Shown here one piece after another: positions 53,470 through 62,008 of a DNA stretch of 64,000 nucleotides. This stretch comes from a virus. The notes beneath the pieces were generated by a model that was given only the letters and a program-made list of their open reading frames with translations, was not told the origin of the DNA and searched no databases. A program made the position numbers and the translations under genes. The DNA is taken from IMG/VR virus record IMGVR_UViG_3300028007_000001, positions 1 through 64,000 of that record. One strand, given 5' to 3'. Within the stretch, counting starts at the first letter, position 1. Each line of letters opens with the position of its first letter.

Positions 53470-54060
53470 ATGCCGGACTCGGAAGAAACCCAGATCGGAC
53501 AACTGAGGCAAGAGTCGGAGCCGAAGCCCACTTCCGCTGCGGAGTGGAACAAGGGCCGAACCTACGGTGGGGAAGGTTTCGTGATCGAACTCCCCTCGGG
53601 CAACTTCGCCCGAGTGCGGCGTTCGCTCGACCTTCCTTCTCTTCTGCGTTCGGGAAAGATTCCGAATCCCCTGGGCGATGCCATCGGAGAGATGATGGTT
53701 CAGGGGAAGGAGGGTCTTCCCGACACGGAGTTCGATCGCACGATGCTGCTCCAGTTGATGGATCTTCTGGATCAGACGGCCTGCTCGATGATGGTCGAGC
53801 CTCGGGTCTCGATGCCTTCCGTTCGTCTCAACGAAGAGAGCGACGAGGCGTACTTCAAGAGGATCGAGGAATGGGAACCCGAAGAGGGCACCATCTCGAT
53901 CTTCGACCTTGCGCTTGAGGACAAGTTGTTCCTCTTCTACGTCGGCCAGGGGGCGGCTGCCGACCTGGAACGGTTTCGTGAAGAATCGCAAACTTTCCTG
54001 GGCGGTGTACCAGCAGGCGAAGACGTGGGGGCAGAGGCCGAGTCAACTCCTGGGGATTGA
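53470..54060 (+). CDS. Tail assembly chaperone, upstream frame
   Basis: 196 aa. FVIELPSGNFARVRRSLDLP, LLQLMDLLDQTACSMMV and EGTISIFDLALEDKLFLFYV match the gpG-like part of siphovirus tail chaperones. The last 25 residues (GGVPAGEDVGAEAESTPGD) overlap the next frame and look non-conserved, as expected when ribosomes shift frame before them. Confidence 0.8.
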   Translation: MPDSEETQIGQLRQESEPKPTSAAEWNKGRTYGGEGFVIELPSGNFARVRRSLDLPSLLRSGKIPNPLGDAIGEMMVQGKEGLPDTEFDRTMLLQLMDLLDQTACSMMVEPRVSMPSVRLNEESDEAYFKRIEEWEPEEGTISIFDLALEDKLFLFYVGQGAAADLERFREESQTFLGGVPAGEDVGAEAESTPGD

Positions 54061-54283
54061 TGACCCCTACACGGCTTTCTGCGTCGATGAAGCCGTGTGG
54101 ATGTGGGGCAACCACGTCGAGTCAGAACTGAACAAGGCAACAGACGGAGCCAAGAACAAAGACCAAGCGAGATCGAGACTCGTAGCGGCTACTCGACGCC
54201 TGTTCACCGAGGAAGGCGAAGAGGGCGAGAAGAAAGGTTCCTTCAGAGATCCAGCCCTTATGCTCGGTGGAGGTAAGAAGTAG
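53909..54283 (+). CDS. Tail assembly chaperone, downstream (frameshifted) frame
   Basis: Open frame that is +1 relative to the chaperone before it. The meaningful part begins near 53990: SWAVYQQAKTWGQRPSQLLG and IDDPYTAFCVDEAVWMWGN, a hallmark of the gpT-like half of actinophage chaperones. It has no plausible start of its own, so it is made as a fusion by a +1 (or -2) frameshift somewhere in 53960-54005, where the message reads CGCAAACTTTCCTGGG. The more usual siphovirus shift is -1. Confidence 0.75.
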   Translation: MRLRTSCSSSTSARGRLPTWNGFVKNRKLSWAVYQQAKTWGQRPSQLLGIDDPYTAFCVDEAVWMWGNHVESELNKATDGAKNKDQARSRLVAATRRLFTEEGEEGEKKGSFRDPALMLGGGKK

Positions 54284-57200
54284 TTGCCTGGGAACAGCAC
54301 TGACAGACACAACCCTGGGATCCACATCGAAGCGACGGGCCGTACCGCTGGTGCGGTGCGTGCCCTCGCTCGATTGGAGCAGGCTGCTGCTCAGTCGTGG
54401 TGGGGTCTCCACAACCTGGGCCTCGCATTCGCAGCCCTTCCTGCCGCCGTAGGCGCCGGTACTGCTGCTGCCGTGAAATGGGCAGCGGAGTGGGAGAAGG
54501 GCATGAAGGGGGTCGCTCGGGCGGCTGACCTTCAGGGGAAGGCTCTGGACGACCTGGAGAACTCCCTCAAGAGCATTGCTCGGATCAAGCCGATCTCACC
54601 GGGCGAGATCCTTGGCGTTGCTCAGTTGGCAGGGCAGTTGGGCGTAGAGGGTGAGAGGGCCATCTCTCGCTTCACCAGTGTCGTCACTGACCTTGTGGCG
54701 ATTTCGGAAGACCTGACCTTCGATCAGGCGGGGCGATCTATCGCTCGTATCGCCGCTTCTGCCGAGGTAGGAGCGGAAGGTTTCGACAACATCGCTTCTG
54801 CCATTGCCAAGGCCGGTATCGCAACTGCTGCATCGGAAGGCGAGATCTCCAAACTCGCTACCGACCTGGCCGGTATCGGTGCAACTTTCGGATTCTCGGC
54901 AGACAAGATCATCGGTTGGGCAGCCGCTCTGCGTTCTGCGGGTGTTCCGGCAGAGCGTGCTCGTACGGCAGTGCTCAAGACTGCCTTCGACATCTCCACC
55001 GCTGTCGGTGAGGCTGGAGACGAGATCGAACTGTTCGCTGAAGTCGCCGGTATGTCCGTGTCGAAGTTTTCGGATTTGTTCCGGAGGGATGCCAGCGCCG
55101 CCATGACCCAGTTCGTTGTTGGGCTGGGAGACTTGCAGGACAGCGCATCTGGCGCTGAGCAGGTTCTTGCTCAACTCGGCATCACTGAGGCACGTCAGTC
55201 TCAGACCCTTTTGCAGTTGGCGACCATGCAGGCTCAGAGCGCCAACTCCAACGCCCAACTCACGTCGATCCTGGAGATGACAAACCAGGCGTACGTCGAA
55301 GGTCTGTTCCTTGGCGAGCAGACCGCCACGATGTACGGAACGCTTTCGGCTCGACTGCAAATGTTCCGAAACTTGGTGCATGAGGCGGGAGTGAGTTTCG
55401 GCCAAGCCTTCCTTCCTGCTCTGAAGCAGGCCGTCGAGTGGGCGTCGAGGTTCGTTCTCGGAATCATCAACCTCCCAGGACCGATGAAGTTGGTCATCGC
55501 CGCTCTGGGTGGCCTGGTGACGGTGTTCAGCGCCGCATTGGCAATCGTCACCCTCTTCGGCCCGAGAGTCGCCATTGCTACGGGAGCCTTGCTTCACCTG
55601 ATCGGTGTGATGGGCGGCAGCGCCGCATCGGCCGAGAAGTTGAAGTCCAAGATGCACGAACTCGGGTTCTCGTTCGGAAAGGTTGACACCGAGGTTCGTC
55701 AGTCTGTTGGCGGAATGATGATGGCTCAGTCTCAGGCTGAGCAGATCCAACATGCGCTACTTCGGCTCGCCAACGCCATCGACCGGGTGAGCAACAGTTT
55801 CGCAAACCTTACTCTTCGGGTTCGTACTGCATCTGCTGCGATGGGAGAGAAGATTCGTTCTGCTCTCGGCCTTGCACGTGCAGAGGACATCGTGGAGAAG
55901 GAAGTCAACGATGTCACCATTGCCATGCATCGTCAGCAGTCGGCTTCTGTGTCGTCCGGCACTGCTATCTCTGGTGCTGGTGCTGCCGCCGCTGGAGCCA
56001 CATCTCTCTTTGCTCGATTCCGGGGCATCGTGGCGGGACTCGGAAAGACGTTCCTGTTCCTCCTTCCTCTCTTGCTTGCCTTCCAGCAGATCTGGAGCCG
56101 GGGAGGCGGCGAGCAGAAGCGAATCGAAGCCCAGCAGAAGTTGGGCGATACGACGAAGCAACTAGCGGCGTACCTAGCCAGAAGCAACGACCTGTCTCGG
56201 GAGCAGGCTCGTCTGTTCCTTCAGGGCAAGGTTAGGACGGAAGAACTTTCCGAAAGCATGAAGAAGTACGGAGAGTTCTCTGGTAGCGCCGCCAAGAACA
56301 TCCAGGCTGCTGCTGAGGCATTCGGTGTGAGCGCAGGCGCTCTCGCTAGCGCCGTGTTCGCTGACGCTCAGGCTGAGTTGGAAGCCATCGGAATTGGGTC
56401 AGAACGTGCCGCTCGGGGAACGATCGACCTGGGTGACTCGGCCGAAGAGACTGCACGGAAGGTTCGTGCTGAGAGAGATGCACTCCGTGAGTTGGCAAAC
56501 CTTCTGGAGCAGATTGCTCAGGCCCACATCGACATCGTTGAGGCCGAGATCCGGCAGAGAGAAGCCGCTCTTGCCGTCGCTCAGGCGCAAGAGCGTTACA
56601 ACGAGGCTCTGGCCGCAACGAAGGACCGCACCGAGGCCATCCGACGTGCAGAGCATGATCTTCAGCAGGCTCAGATGGCTCGGGAGCAGTCCATCCTTCG
56701 TTTGCAGGAGGCGCAGTATCAACTCTCGATCGCTCGCACTCTCGCAACCGAGAGGGTTGCCGAGGCAGAGGATGCTCTGGCCGACTCTCAAGACAGGCTC
56801 CTTCGTTCGCAGCAGAATGTTTTGGATATCGAGCAGGAGATCGCTGAACTCCGTGCTGGCCCTACGATGGAAGAGATTCTTCGGGCCACCAATAAACTGC
56901 GTGACGCTCAACTCAGCCTTGTCCGGTCGACTCAAAGCGTTTCCGATGCTCAGTGGTTGCTGAATCACCTTCGACAAGAGGGTGCGGGCGCCCGAGACAT
57001 TCGTGAAGCCGAGATGAAGTTGGAAGAGGCTCGGCTTTCAGTTTCGGATTCTCAACTCGACTTGATCGAAAGCGAGAGGGAACTCGCAGAACTCCGTGAC
57101 GAGACTCTTCGCCAGCAGAGGATCAACGAACTGGAGCGAGAACTCGCTGCTGCTCGTCGTGATGTGGACGAAGCCACCAGGGCGATCGCTAAGGCAGAGC

Positions 57201-59656
57201 GGGAACTCCAAATTGCTCGGGACCGTTTGAAGAATGATTCCGATTACAAGGAGGCAGAACTCGCTCTTGGTCAGGCTCGCCTGAGTCTCAAGGATCAGAC
57301 GAACGCAGTCAGGGACGCAGAGAACGCCCTGGCTAGGGCGAGGTCTGGGAATGACGCCGCTCGGGCTTTGGAAGAGGCCGAGATCGCTCTTGAGCGTGCA
57401 TACCTCAACTCTGCCGAGGCGGCAGTCGAGGTACAGCGTCAGACAGCCCTCATGGCGGGCCAGAACTGGGACGCTGGAGACTCTGCTCGGGCACTCGCTC
57501 AGGAACTCGACAAGATCGGAGACTCGATCAACATCGAGCCTGTCCGAAAGAGGATCGAGGAAATCTCCGAGGCGTTGATGAACGCCCCCTCTGTCCCTGA
57601 AGTCCCCGAAGCCTTCTCTGACGCTGGCGAGGATGCCGCCGGAAACTTTGCAGACTCGTTCGGGGACGAGATGGGGGATGCCATTCCTCTTGCTCTTGAT
57701 GGCATTGGTCAGACCGCAGTTCAGAAACTTCTTGGAGATATGGAGAGTTCTGCCTCGGGAGGCGGCGGAAAGAAGAGCATCTGGGAACGACTCCTTGACC
57801 CTCAGCGGTTCATCGTTGGTGGCGGTGTCGGTAGTGCGGTGGGTGCCATCGTCGGAGCCATCGTGGGGGCGTTCGGTGGTCCCATTGGTATCGCTGCTGG
57901 CGCCTTCATCGGTCAGTGGGTCGGAAGCATCGTGGCGATCTTCTGGGAAGAGATCACCGCAGGTATCGGGTGGGTCGCCAAGAACATTCCGAAGCACGGA
58001 GGCAAGATCATTCAGGGCCTCTGGGACGGGATCGTTGAACTCGGAAAGGATCTGTTCTGGAATTGGCCGAAGAGGCTGATCGGGTGGATTGTAGACCCGC
58101 TCCTGAATACTTTCCGAATGAGGTCTCCGTCTCGGTTGATGGCCGATATGGGCAAGAACATCATCCGAGGGCTTCTCAACGGCATCAAGGAAGTCGGCCG
58201 AGACGTTCTCCAGTGGTTCCGTGACCTGCCTGGAAAGATCGTCAGCGCCCTTGGTTCTTTCGCTAGCACGGTCTCTCGGTTCTTCCGTGAGAACAACCCG
58301 ATCAAGATTCTGGGCGAGTTCCTGAGCGATCGTTGGAAGAGCGTCCGAGAGTGGCTGAAGGAACTTCCCGGAAAGATCACTGGTGCGATCGGTGATCTCG
58401 GCGGCGCTGTTGGAAAGGTTCTGAACCCGATCAAGAACGCATTCAAGAAGCCGTTCGAATGGGTCTGGGACAAGATCCTCAGTCCGTTCTTCGACGTGAT
58501 TATGAAGATCGCTGACGTGATCCCCGACGTCGACTTCAAGAAGCCCGCCAAGCCGAAGTTCGGAACTGTCGAAGAGCACCACCGAGGCGGCGTCGCAGGC
58601 AAGGGCAAGAAGAAGCGCCGACTGGACTCTCTTCGTCCTGGCGAGGTTCCTGCCGTCCTCCAGTCCGGAGAGGGCATCATCTCCCGTCGAGGGATGCGGC
58701 TTCTCCCCGAGGGCTACCTCGACGCTCTCAACAAGGGGCGTGCTCCTGAGACGGGTGGACCCAGCCTGAAGGACGTTGCCAACGCTGTTGGAGGCGCTGG
58801 AGGGTGGATTCGGGATAGAGCGGGTGACGCTGTTTCGTTCGTGGTCGAGAAGTTCCGTGAGGCTGCTGCTTGGGGTCTGGAGCGTCTCGTCGGACCAATC
58901 AAGTCCGCAATCCAGAAGGCCGGAAGTCTTTTCGGATTCCCTGGAGAGATGCTCGCTGGCTTGATGACAACTCCTGTCGATCGAGCCATCGAGTGGATCC
59001 GTGGTGCCCAGAAGGACACCGAGGGGATGTTCAAGATCGGGTCCGGCCTGCACTACGGCATGGGGGCCAGCGCATCCGGTCCTCTGATCGACTTCCTGAA
59101 GTCGTCGGGGTTCAAGTACGGGCGGGACTTCCGAGTCACTTCCGTCTGGCGCCCCACCGATCTCGACAGCCTCCACTCCAAGAGGAAGGCCGTCGACTTC
59201 GGAAACCCTGGCGGTCCTGGAATTTTGACCCCAGGGCTGAAGAAGATCTTCGACGCCTTTGCTCGGGTGAAGGATCAACTGTACGAGTTGATCTATGCAG
59301 GAGCGGACTGGAACATCCTGCGAGGAAGGGTCGTCCCGATCCACAAGGTCCGGCCCACCCTCCAGATGTCTCACCTGGATCACGTTCACGCTGCTCTGGC
59401 AGACCAAGGGCGAGTGATTCCTCCTGGCCTGTCGATGATCCTCAACAAGACAGGACTCCCGGAGTACCTCCTTCCGAATGATTTGGTTCGGGGGATGATT
59501 ATGAAGGACGACATGATGCGGATGCTTTCCGCTCTGGAGAGAGATCCGGTGGTCTCGGGTGGCGATACGTTCAACTTCAACATGATCCCTACTGCCACTG
59601 CTCACGAAGTCGTCCGAGAAGTGTTCTGGCAGAAGAAGATCACGTCGAGGGGGTGA
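54284..59656 (+). CDS. Tape measure protein with C-terminal M15-like peptidase domain
   Basis: 1,790 aa, TTG start with GGAGGT. Helical throughout with hydrophobic segments (LGLAFAALPAAVGAGTAAA near residue 45; LVIAALGGLVTVFSAALAI near 410; GGVGSAVGAIVGAIVGAFGG near 1185) and long coiled coils at about 700-1100. VPAVLQSGEGIISRRGMRLL near 1450 is common in these proteins. Residues about 1585-1705 (SVWRPTDLDSLHSKRKAVDF, then SHLDHVHAAL) look like an M15/VanY-type metallopeptidase, with His, Asp and His ligands. It sets tail length and would nick the wall during DNA entry. Confidence 0.9.
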   Translation: MPGNSTDRHNPGIHIEATGRTAGAVRALARLEQAAAQSWWGLHNLGLAFAALPAAVGAGTAAAVKWAAEWEKGMKGVARAADLQGKALDDLENSLKSIARIKPISPGEILGVAQLAGQLGVEGERAISRFTSVVTDLVAISEDLTFDQAGRSIARIAASAEVGAEGFDNIASAIAKAGIATAASEGEISKLATDLAGIGATFGFSADKIIGWAAALRSAGVPAERARTAVLKTAFDISTAVGEAGDEIELFAEVAGMSVSKFSDLFRRDASAAMTQFVVGLGDLQDSASGAEQVLAQLGITEARQSQTLLQLATMQAQSANSNAQLTSILEMTNQAYVEGLFLGEQTATMYGTLSARLQMFRNLVHEAGVSFGQAFLPALKQAVEWASRFVLGIINLPGPMKLVIAALGGLVTVFSAALAIVTLFGPRVAIATGALLHLIGVMGGSAASAEKLKSKMHELGFSFGKVDTEVRQSVGGMMMAQSQAEQIQHALLRLANAIDRVSNSFANLTLRVRTASAAMGEKIRSALGLARAEDIVEKEVNDVTIAMHRQQSASVSSGTAISGAGAAAAGATSLFARFRGIVAGLGKTFLFLLPLLLAFQQIWSRGGGEQKRIEAQQKLGDTTKQLAAYLARSNDLSREQARLFLQGKVRTEELSESMKKYGEFSGSAAKNIQAAAEAFGVSAGALASAVFADAQAELEAIGIGSERAARGTIDLGDSAEETARKVRAERDALRELANLLEQIAQAHIDIVEAEIRQREAALAVAQAQERYNEALAATKDRTEAIRRAEHDLQQAQMAREQSILRLQEAQYQLSIARTLATERVAEAEDALADSQDRLLRSQQNVLDIEQEIAELRAGPTMEEILRATNKLRDAQLSLVRSTQSVSDAQWLLNHLRQEGAGARDIREAEMKLEEARLSVSDSQLDLIESERELAELRDETLRQQRINELERELAAARRDVDEATRAIAKAERELQIARDRLKNDSDYKEAELALGQARLSLKDQTNAVRDAENALARARSGNDAARALEEAEIALERAYLNSAEAAVEVQRQTALMAGQNWDAGDSARALAQELDKIGDSINIEPVRKRIEEISEALMNAPSVPEVPEAFSDAGEDAAGNFADSFGDEMGDAIPLALDGIGQTAVQKLLGDMESSASGGGGKKSIWERLLDPQRFIVGGGVGSAVGAIVGAIVGAFGGPIGIAAGAFIGQWVGSIVAIFWEEITAGIGWVAKNIPKHGGKIIQGLWDGIVELGKDLFWNWPKRLIGWIVDPLLNTFRMRSPSRLMADMGKNIIRGLLNGIKEVGRDVLQWFRDLPGKIVSALGSFASTVSRFFRENNPIKILGEFLSDRWKSVREWLKELPGKITGAIGDLGGAVGKVLNPIKNAFKKPFEWVWDKILSPFFDVIMKIADVIPDVDFKKPAKPKFGTVEEHHRGGVAGKGKKKRRLDSLRPGEVPAVLQSGEGIISRRGMRLLPEGYLDALNKGRAPETGGPSLKDVANAVGGAGGWIRDRAGDAVSFVVEKFREAAAWGLERLVGPIKSAIQKAGSLFGFPGEMLAGLMTTPVDRAIEWIRGAQKDTEGMFKIGSGLHYGMGASASGPLIDFLKSSGFKYGRDFRVTSVWRPTDLDSLHSKRKAVDFGNPGGPGILTPGLKKIFDAFARVKDQLYELIYAGADWNILRGRVVPIHKVRPTLQMSHLDHVHAALADQGRVIPPGLSMILNKTGLPEYLLPNDLVRGMIMKDDMMRMLSALERDPVVSGGDTFNFNMIPTATAHEVVREVFWQKKITSRG

Positions 59657-59659
59657 GTC

Positions 59660-60496
59660 ATGGCTGCTGGGGACTTGATCAACCGGAAGAAGCAGTACGA
59701 GTTCCGAAACCTTCTGATCGGATCCAACACGGTCTACGTGGTGGAGCAGGTAGACGGTTTGCACTCAATGCCCGAGATCGAGAGGACCGACACGGAGTAC
59801 CAGTTCAAGCATGGCTCTGCTCCTGGCTTCGTTCGCATGGCAGAGCGAGAGATCGAGATCGAGATGAAGATCGACAGCAGCGTGGACGACATCGGATCCG
59901 CCCTTGCTGCCGTCAGGAGTGCTTTCCAACTACCACGACGTAGGTTCTCACGAACTCTGGAACCTTTCGTCTGGATGGATGACGACAACATCAAGAAGCG
60001 AGTGATGGCACGATGCCTTCGTAGAAACATTCCATCCGACTACGAACTTGCCCTGGGGCTTGGTCAGGTGGATCTTCTCTTGGTAGCCCCCGACCCAATC
60101 ATCCTCTCCAACACGCTCAGGAGCGCCCAGGTCAACCTTGGGGTGGGATCTACGAGCGGAAGCGTCGACATCGAGAACCTGGGCGACTTCGTAGACGGCT
60201 ACGACCCGACCATCCAGATCCAGGGTCCGTTCGTGAATCCTCGGATCACCAACGAAAACGACGACTTCCGCCAGATCAAGATCGACGTGGAAGGCGGGGC
60301 CGCAGACGTTCTGGAGATCAACGTCAAGAACAACACGGTCACTCTGAACGGAGTGGACGTGTTCGAAAAGGTTCGGACTGACAACCTCTGGTGGTCGGTT
60401 CTTCCGGGAACGAATCGGATTGTTTACGACCGTGATGGGTCAGAAGTCTCGGCCGCTTCCAGGCTGACGATCTTCTGGCGAGACACCTGGCAGTAG
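59660..60496 (+). CDS. Distal tail protein (Dit-like)
   Basis: 278 aa. YEFRNLLIGSNTVYVVEQVD with RYPRR-free VRSAFQLPRRRFSRTLEPFV, then DLLLVAPDPIILSNTLRSAQ and a galectin-like C-terminal beta domain (GDFVDGYDPTIQIQGPFVNP, DVLEINVKNNTVTLNGVDV), is the two-domain layout of Dit proteins directly after the tape measure. Forms the hub at the tail tip. Confidence 0.75.
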   Translation: MAAGDLINRKKQYEFRNLLIGSNTVYVVEQVDGLHSMPEIERTDTEYQFKHGSAPGFVRMAEREIEIEMKIDSSVDDIGSALAAVRSAFQLPRRRFSRTLEPFVWMDDDNIKKRVMARCLRRNIPSDYELALGLGQVDLLLVAPDPIILSNTLRSAQVNLGVGSTSGSVDIENLGDFVDGYDPTIQIQGPFVNPRITNENDDFRQIKIDVEGGAADVLEINVKNNTVTLNGVDVFEKVRTDNLWWSVLPGTNRIVYDRDGSEVSAASRLTIFWRDTWQ

Positions 60497-60505
60497 GGAG
60501 AAGTC

Positions 60506-60949
60506 ATGGCTTTCGTGTTCAACGTGGGGAAGGGGCGTGTGCGCCAACTCGTCGCTGACGGAGCGACGATCAAGTGCCTGCTCTTGAAGACCGCAGAGGC
60601 AGATGCAGATCTCAAGGATCGTGACTCGATCCAAGACATTCTGGATCAGGCTGGCAACGTCGAAGCGGACTTCACCAACTACGCCAGGCAGACCCTCGCC
60701 GGTCTCAGTATCACGGTGGACGACGTGACGAATCGAACCGTTGCAAAACATTCCGATGTCACGTGGGTCGGTGCTGGGGGCGCTGTCAACAACACCTTGG
60801 CAGTGGCGATCTTCTACCTCGATGTCGACGGCACCGATCCCAACGCCGTACCTCTTACCGGCCACCAGTACGTGGTGACGACAGACGGCACTGACCTTCT
60901 GCTCCGGTGTGCAGAGCAGGGGTTCTGGCGATCGCAAGACGGATCGTAG
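60506..60949 (+). CDS. Minor tail protein
   Basis: 147 aa. FNVGKGRVRQLVADGATIKC, NYARQTLAGLSITVDDVTN and VTWVGAGGAVNNTLAVAIFY form a beta-rich pattern seen in tail-tip proteins of actinophages. Exact role unknown. Confidence 0.6.
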   Translation: MAFVFNVGKGRVRQLVADGATIKCLLLKTAEADADLKDRDSIQDILDQAGNVEADFTNYARQTLAGLSITVDDVTNRTVAKHSDVTWVGAGGAVNNTLAVAIFYLDVDGTDPNAVPLTGHQYVVTTDGTDLLLRCAEQGFWRSQDGS

Positions 60950-60967
60950 TTTCGGAAAGGCATAGGA

Positions 60968-61975
60968 ATGGCTCGACGGAGATTCAACTTCATCAAGGGG
61001 CAGACGAGCGACAGCCCTCTCTCTTCTGTGGCGCTGGCGTTCTCTTCTCCTGCTCTGGCGTCTCTTCCTGCCATCACGGCGCCGGATTACGTTGCCATCA
61101 CCTTCGACCCCGATGGGAGCGCCCCGGAGATTGCGTGGATCACTGACCACGTAGCCGGATCTCAGGTCGCCACCATCGTCCGAGAGAAGGAAGGCACTAC
61201 CGCTGCCGAGTGGCCTCAGAACACGAAGTGGGTCCACGCCCCCACGAAGTACGACTGGGAAGAGGCTGCTTGGAGCATCGGTGATCTCCGGTGGTCTACT
61301 CGATCTGACCTGGGTCCGAACTGGGAGCAGGTCGATCTTCAAGAGGTCAGTCGTACCGACTATTCCGAACTTTTCGCAATCGTCGGAACTGCGTTCGGTG
61401 CAGGCGACGGACTCAACACCTTCAACCTCCCTGGTGCGTCAGGTCGTGTTCCTGTCGTGGTTGGTAGCGGCGCTGGTCTCACCGCTCGCAGCCTTGGAGA
61501 TAGTGGCGGCGCCGAGACTGTGGTTCTGGGAACTCCGGAGATCCCGGCTCACGACCACGGCGCCGCTGGAACTCACTCGCACACGATCTCCACCAACGGT
61601 GGAGGAAGCCATAGCCACAACATTTCCACTAACGATTCAACGCACTCCCACAACACCGACAGTCATAGTCACTTCCACGACGTGGGGTACACGACTGACT
61701 TGGCAGGTGGTGGTGGCGGTCGTCAGGTCAACAACGCTGCTGGTGGTAACGCCGTAGCCTCAACGTCGAACGAGAGTCATTCTCACAACGTGAGCAACAG
61801 CACTCACTCACACTCCGGAAACACGAACACTGCGAGCAATCACACTCACACCGGCAATACAAATAACGTTTCTGATCACACCCACGCATCTGTCGGTGGA
61901 GGTCAGCCGCACCAAAACATGCCTCCCTACTTGGCCGTGGGGTACTTGCACATCAAGGTCAGAGACGACTTGTAG
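60968..61975 (+). CDS. Tail collar-domain fibre protein with His-rich shaft
   Basis: 335 aa. Residues about 135-195 carry the phage tail-collar domain (GTAFGAGDGLNTFNLPGASG, RVPVVVGSGAGLTARSLGD, GAETVVLGTPEIPAHDHGA). Residues about 194-316 are SHSH/HxH repeats like the needle of T4 gp12 and similar fibres, where His rows bind metal ions inside a trimer. Ends with the usual NMPPYLAVGYLHIKV. Receptor-binding fibre or its foot. Confidence 0.85.
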   Translation: MARRRFNFIKGQTSDSPLSSVALAFSSPALASLPAITAPDYVAITFDPDGSAPEIAWITDHVAGSQVATIVREKEGTTAAEWPQNTKWVHAPTKYDWEEAAWSIGDLRWSTRSDLGPNWEQVDLQEVSRTDYSELFAIVGTAFGAGDGLNTFNLPGASGRVPVVVGSGAGLTARSLGDSGGAETVVLGTPEIPAHDHGAAGTHSHTISTNGGGSHSHNISTNDSTHSHNTDSHSHFHDVGYTTDLAGGGGGRQVNNAAGGNAVASTSNESHSHNVSNSTHSHSGNTNTASNHTHTGNTNNVSDHTHASVGGGQPHQNMPPYLAVGYLHIKVRDDL

Positions 61976-62008
61976 AGGCTGGATCCCGATCGAGGACAGT
62001 AGAGACAC

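Noticed and set aside
57038-59764. 908-codon open frame antisense to the tape measure gene
   Set aside because: It mirrors the tape measure codons, has no ribosome site and is composed of residues expected from antisense reading of GC-rich codons.
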